Assembly (NCBI GenBank): GCA_964596325.1 | Contig: CAZQSQ010000028.1 | Location: 1 to 8,836, forward strand | Direction: 5' to 3' | Source of the DNA: JBAZJI01 sp964596325 | GTDB lineage: Bacteria; Patescibacteriota; Minisyncoccia; Minisyncoccales; JAGOPM01 | Length of the DNA: 8,836 nucleotides | Shown here: positions 5,372 to 8,836 of the stretch, piece after piece | How positions within the stretch are numbered: the stretch's first letter is position 1 | Layout: each line of letters starts with the position of its first letter | The notes under the pieces: generated by a model | Told to the model about the DNA's origin: nothing | Databases searched by the model: none | The model's input: only the letters and a program-made list of their open reading frames with translations | Translations under genes and position numbers: made by a program

Positions 5372-6451
5372 TTAATATTCTTTTACTCGTTCTTGGCCAC
5401 TCAAAACCCTCAATACACCATCACGCAAAGCTTCCATCTCTTTTTCGCCAGGGTAAACTGATATACCGATATTAAGCGCGGTCAAATCTCTTTTGATGGA
5501 TTCAACCAATAATATCCAATTAGCAACTCCACCAGTCAGGATTATCTGATCTATTTGTTCCCCTTCAAAATCTGGGATTAAAGAACAAATAGCCCTAGAA
5601 TTTCCAGCTATCATTTCATCGATTACATCTTTTTGATCTTTACTGAATTCTGAATATTTTTTTGATAACTCCTCCAAATCTTTTACTCCCAAATGCGCGA
5701 ATATCCCACCCCCGCCTGATATTAAATGCAAAAGCTCTTTTTCTGTTTTTCTTCCAGAAAAGCAAAGTTTTATCAAGGCTTGGGCAGGTATGGCGCCGGA
5801 TCTTTCCGGGGTCATCGGGCCTTCTCCTGCTACAGCATTAATAACATTTATTGCTCGACCTTTTTTATGGGCTGCAAAAGATGATCCTCCTCCCAGATGG
5901 GCAATTATCAAATTCAGATCTTCGTATTTTCTCCCAATACTTTTGGCATATTCCCGCCCTACGGCTTTTTGATTCAAAGCATGCCAACCGGGATATCTTT
6001 TTATTTCAGGAATACCCGTCAGTTTATGCTTTTCTTCGATTTCATCAGTAGAAACGGGATCGACTATAAAAACTTTTTTTCTTATCCCAAAAATTTTTGA
6101 GATTTCAAAGGCCAGAGCCGCTCCAAGGTTAGAGGCATGGACAGCTAATGGTCGATTTTTTAATGTTTCTATAATCTTGGGGGTTACCAGATAAGTTCCA
6201 GAAACTACATCCGGCAGGTTACCACCCCGCCCAACAACAGCGCCAAGCTTTTTGATTTTATTATCAGATAAAATCTGCCTTATGGCATTAAGGCGAAAAT
6301 CAAGTTGGTCGAAAATATCTCCGGGACTTGAAAAGCGCTCTTGAAAGTCTGCCTGGTTATGATTGATTTTATGCCCAAAAACGGAATTTTTGCCTTCAAA
6401 GACGGCGATTTTTGTTGTAGTTGATCCGGGATTAATTACTAAAATTCTCAT
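5372..6451 (-). CDS. buk: Butyrate kinase
   Basis: This acetokinase-family (ASKHA fold) enzyme interconverts butyrate plus ATP with butyryl phosphate plus ADP; branched or other short acids are possible substrates. The 359-aa length is normal for the family. Motifs run in order: the phosphate-binding NPGSTTTK (7-14), GRGGNLP (74-80), HASNLGAALAF (105-115), FIVDPVSTDE (128-137), HALNQKAV (157-164), HLGGGSSFAAH (185-195), GEGPMTPERSG (209-219), ILTGG (304-308) and YPGEKEMEALRDGVLRVL (333-350). No key motif is lost. GGAGGT (6464-6459) seven bases before the ATG fixes the start. The usual partner, phosphotransbutyrylase (ptb), is not adjacent; the gene is monocistronic with its own terminator. 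Its mRNA begins with a 35-nt leader identical to that of the neighbouring secreted-protein gene, hinting at shared control. Confidence 0.95.
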   Translation of the reverse strand: MRILVINPGSTTTKIAVFEGKNSVFGHKINHNQADFQERFSSPGDIFDQLDFRLNAIRQILSDNKIKKLGAVVGRGGNLPDVVSGTYLVTPKIIETLKNRPLAVHASNLGAALAFEISKIFGIRKKVFIVDPVSTDEIEEKHKLTGIPEIKRYPGWHALNQKAVGREYAKSIGRKYEDLNLIIAHLGGGSSFAAHKKGRAINVINAVAGEGPMTPERSGAIPAQALIKLCFSGRKTEKELLHLISGGGGIFAHLGVKDLEELSKKYSEFSKDQKDVIDEMIAGNSRAICSLIPDFEGEQIDQIILTGGVANWILLVESIKRDLTALNIGISVYPGEKEMEALRDGVLRVLSGQERVKEY

Positions 6452-6453
6452 AA

Positions 6454-6488
6454 AATAGACCTCCCTTTCAAAGGATTTTTAAGCTGCT
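6454..6488 (-). repeat. 35-bp shared 5' leader, copy 2
   Basis: This is the identical partner of 5210-5244. It spans the predicted transcription start to three bases before the butyrate kinase ATG and includes the Shine-Dalgarno. The bases on both sides (the start codon context and the five bases after the -10 box) differ between the two copies, so conservation is confined to the leader. Confidence 0.9.
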
Positions 6489-6493
6489 ACCAT

Positions 6494-6521
6494 CTTATAA
6501 CACAAAAAATGAAAGAAGCAA
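6494..6521 (-). promoter_or_regulatory. Promoter of butyrate kinase
   Basis: TATAAG (6499-6494) lies five bases before the shared leader, exactly as TATAAA does at the other copy. TTGCTT (6521-6516) is 16 bp further upstream. The matching position relative to the leader supports both -10 assignments. The sequence from 6522 to 6669 holds no gene I can support, only a short palindrome CAATTT-CC-AAATTG at 6537-6550. Confidence 0.55.
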
Positions 6522-6669
6522 CTATTACTTAAAACCCAATTTCCAAATTGAAAAATTAAGAAAAGCGGCCAAACCGACTTGATGGTAGTGCATATCCCCC
6601 TATATACTCCTACATTTATGGATAGAAAAGAGTGTGCATAATTGTTTCTATTTGCCGGTTTTGTTGCGT

Positions 6670-6675
6670 TATAAT
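6670..6675 (+). promoter_or_regulatory. Candidate -10 box for the propeller-protein gene
   Basis: A perfect TATAAT, followed by TAA as at two other promoters here, lies 69 bp before the ATG at 6745. No good -35 is found at normal spacing, and there is no TG extension. TATATA/TATAAA boxes a few bases downstream are alternatives, so the start point is uncertain. Confidence 0.4.
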
Positions 6676-6744
6676 TAATATATAAAATCCTAGCAAAATA
6701 ATTGAGCAAAACTTAGCAGGTTGAACCTAAATAAAACTAATAAT

Positions 6745-8836
6745 ATGAATTTTCTTGATAAAATTAAATTAGGAGGCATTCTAATTATTTTGGCCAGCGG
6801 ACAATGTTTGCCAATAAACGCAAAATCTTTGGCTCCCTGTTCTAATAGCCCTCTTAATTCCATTTCTTTTATTAAGGCTTACCATTTGCTAGAAACAACC
6901 AATGCTTACGGCATTTACCAAACAAACGACAACGGATATCTTTTAACTGGAGATACGATTGCCGCCGGAGGCATGGCTGTACCCCATGCCTTTTCCATTA
7001 AAACCGATGCCTCAGGCAATGCTCTATGGATGCAGCAAGTAAGCAGTCAAAGTGCGGCGCAAGGAACTGATGCGGACGCCAAACGCCTGGCCACACAAAC
7101 AACCGATGGTAATTTTGTTTTAGCCCATGACATTATTGATTTCGTTAATGATGATTATTTTAATCGAAAGGAATTATGGGGAGATATTTTAGTTTCAAAA
7201 ATCAGCCCCGCTGGGAAACCCATTTGGTCTGTTTTACTTGGCGATTACAGCATGGAGCTTCCTCAAAAATTATGGCCGACTACAGATGGCGGCATTTTGC
7301 TTTTAATTAAATCTGCATCCACGGGCTATGGAAAAGAAATCGCCGATATCCAAGCCATCCCCCATTACGGCGCTTTGATAAAAATAAATAAAAATGGGCA
7401 AGTGGCATGGTCAAAGAAATTAAATTTTCCGCTCAAGGATATGCAATATCTGCCAGATGGCAGCTTTATTGCCTTGGCCGATATAACCCTGACCCCGGCG
7501 CCCCAAGCTAAAAATATTCTCGGCCCGGAAATGTTTGCCGGCGCTTTGCCCACAATAATTAAATTAAACAGCAAGCTCGATGTTGAGTGGGCCAAAAGCT
7601 TAGAAATGATACCCTCCGAAATTAAAAGTATTACCGGCATCACGGAGAATAAATTCACCACCGGCATTACCAAAATACGGGCAGCGGGAGGAGATTTCAA
7701 ATCCGTGCAATCAACACCCGACAATGGCTTTTTAGTTTTCGGCTTCGATAACTTCTTATCAACCATAGGGCTAAAGGGCGCAACAAAACAAATTACCCAA
7801 TTCGACCCCCGCCCGATTGTGGCGGTTAAAATTGATGCAAAAGGAAATTACAAGTGGGCGAAAAAATTGACTCCGGGTTTTGCCCCGGGAATTTCGGCTA
7901 CCGAGTTAAAGGTAACTAAAACTTCCGATAATAATTTTGTCATTATGCAGGATGCAATACGCTCAAGTTTTAACCCGTTACAACCGCTTAATGCCTCAAA
8001 CTACGCCGCTATATCTGATGCTTGGGCGACTAACGTCGGGATTATAAAAATTGATCCGGACTTTAATCCTCACTGGATAAAAAAAATTGATGTGGAAAGG
8101 CATATCGTCGGATATGATATTTCCCCAACCAAAGATAATGGCCTTGTTTTGGCCGCCAATATCGCCACCAATAAACTCCACCAAACTTTAAGTGGCAAAG
8201 AGCCATACAATGAAGCGGTAATAGTGAAGATTGATGCCAATGGCCACGCAGGCGATTGCTCCCCTGTCACCGATATCAAAAAAGCTTTAGTCCAAGACCA
8301 AAGCAGTTATCTGATAGTGCAAAATATGAAGGTCCAAACCAGTGATTTCAAGCTCCCAATTAATAAATTTGTTAATCCGAAATTATTCAAACTTACAAAT
8401 ACTACCCGCAGTATTTGCTCGCGGCAAAATAAAAGTATCATTCCTGACTGTTCATATCTTGGAACCAGCGGCACACCAACTTCTTCGCCAGTAGCCTTAA
8501 CGTGGGCACGGATAAATTTTGATAATGCCAAAGAAGGAAAGATAGAAACGGAAAAAAGCCGCCAAATCCACCAAGAGCTTCTACCGATTCTCAACTCAGT
8601 ATTCAACAATAAGGTAAAGATGACCGACAACACAAGCGGATTATGGCTAACATACTTTTTTGATCGCACAGTAACACACGCCGACATAGAGGCGATTCAA
8701 AAAAAATATTTGGAGCTGGGTTACAAAATTGATGAATCAAGCAACGGTCATTTGTATGTTTCAAAAGTCGGCCGTTCTCTGCGTTTTAATTTTTCGATGG
8801 AAGGCTCCATGGAAGGAAAATTGGAATTAATGCTTT
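6745..8836 (+). CDS. Large secreted seven-repeat beta-propeller protein (3' end beyond window)
   Basis: The frame is open for 697 codons to the window edge. Residues 1-27 form a signal peptide (hydrophobic LGGILIILASG, cleavage likely after PINA); the Cys at 21 is not in a lipobox. Seven repeats of the form TxDGGFxLxG...hhhKIDxxGNxxWxKxL follow, at about residues 60-97, 118-163, 178-225, 235-285, 322-374, 392-446 and 461-505, the number expected for a closed seven-bladed propeller. A different C-terminal region (about 585-697) has a charged helix (EKSRQIHQELLPILNSVF) and beta strands, and continues past the edge. The function is unknown; such propellers often bind surface ligands. The ATG lacks a Shine-Dalgarno. 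A perfect AGGAGG at 6771-6776 lies inside the frame, but no good start codon follows it, and starting there would destroy the signal peptide. Confidence 0.85.
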   Translation, partial: MNFLDKIKLGGILIILASGQCLPINAKSLAPCSNSPLNSISFIKAYHLLETTNAYGIYQTNDNGYLLTGDTIAAGGMAVPHAFSIKTDASGNALWMQQVSSQSAAQGTDADAKRLATQTTDGNFVLAHDIIDFVNDDYFNRKELWGDILVSKISPAGKPIWSVLLGDYSMELPQKLWPTTDGGILLLIKSASTGYGKEIADIQAIPHYGALIKINKNGQVAWSKKLNFPLKDMQYLPDGSFIALADITLTPAPQAKNILGPEMFAGALPTIIKLNSKLDVEWAKSLEMIPSEIKSITGITENKFTTGITKIRAAGGDFKSVQSTPDNGFLVFGFDNFLSTIGLKGATKQITQFDPRPIVAVKIDAKGNYKWAKKLTPGFAPGISATELKVTKTSDNNFVIMQDAIRSSFNPLQPLNASNYAAISDAWATNVGIIKIDPDFNPHWIKKIDVERHIVGYDISPTKDNGLVLAANIATNKLHQTLSGKEPYNEAVIVKIDANGHAGDCSPVTDIKKALVQDQSSYLIVQNMKVQTSDFKLPINKFVNPKLFKLTNTTRSICSRQNKSIIPDCSYLGTSGTPTSSPVALTWARINFDNAKEGKIETEKSRQIHQELLPILNSVFNNKVKMTDNTSGLWLTYFFDRTVTHADIEAIQKKYLELGYKIDESSNGHLYVSKVGRSLRFNFSMEGSMEGKLELML

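Noticed and set aside
6479..6709. A 76-codon minus-strand frame upstream of butyrate kinase
   Set aside because: It runs across the butyrate kinase promoter and into the shared leader, has no ribosome binding site, and its aromatic-rich composition looks like AT-rich noncoding sequence.
6771..6776. AGGAGG as the true ribosome binding site of the propeller gene
   Set aside because: The only in-frame starts downstream are ATT at 7 nt or TTG at 13 nt, and both would remove the signal peptide's charged end. The ATG at 6745 is the better start.
7365..7766. A 133-codon minus-strand open frame inside the propeller gene
   Set aside because: The plus-strand frame here has clear propeller repeats; the antisense frame shows no family motif.
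8307..8687. A 126-codon minus-strand open frame near the right edge
   Set aside because: It is antisense to the continuing propeller-protein gene and has no recognisable features.

Overview
The window looks like a piece of a bacterial chromosome, probably from a Candidate Phyla Radiation (Patescibacteria/Parcubacteria-type) organism. That placement is inference. It rests on the moderately AT-rich, compact, mostly monocistronic layout, the high share of small exported proteins of unknown family, and a C-x5-C-x3-C-x8/9-C repeat protein of a kind I associate with these genomes. No rRNA, tRNA or CRISPR array is visible. TAA and TAG act as normal stops.

Layout. Positions 1-936 (-) hold most of a tRNA-dihydrouridine synthase gene (dus) running off the left edge. 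Divergent from it, 1031-2246 (+) holds a 67-aa single-pass membrane protein and a 335-aa secreted protein with four cysteine-knot-like repeats, with an extended -10 promoter in front and a strong bidirectional terminator behind. Right after the terminator, 2284-2412 (-) is a second copy of the first 40 codons of dus, ending in a premature stop. It lies 15 bp downstream of a family 2 glycosyltransferase gene (2428-3183, -). Next come three minus-strand genes, each with its own promoter and hairpin terminator: a lipoprotein with an HExxH metallopeptidase motif (3273-4193), a secreted protein of unknown family (4404-5207), and butyrate kinase (5372-6451). From 6745 to the right edge (+) runs a large secreted protein with seven beta-propeller-like repeats.

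The main signal is the pair of dus 5' ends. They align without gaps from the start codon at an offset of 1,476 bp. An 84-bp core is 82/84 identical, while the first 13 codons are clearly divergent. This is the pattern left when an element integrates into the 5' end of a gene, supplies a replacement 5' end, and strands the original one. Recombination across the repeat would restore an uninterrupted glycosyltransferase-dus operon and release a 1.48-kb circle with the two exported-protein genes. The 5' end of dusA is an established integration hotspot for some prophages and islands. Here no integrase is present, so this may be a remnant, a minimal or trans-mobilised cassette, or a simple tandem duplication.

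The second signal is a perfectly conserved 35-bp sequence in front of both the unknown secreted protein and butyrate kinase. In each case it starts five bases after the predicted -10 box and ends just before the start codon, so two unrelated mRNAs appear to share the same 5' leader. Five of the seven intact or edge-truncated genes other than dus encode exported or membrane-anchored products, suggesting a region devoted largely to the cell surface.
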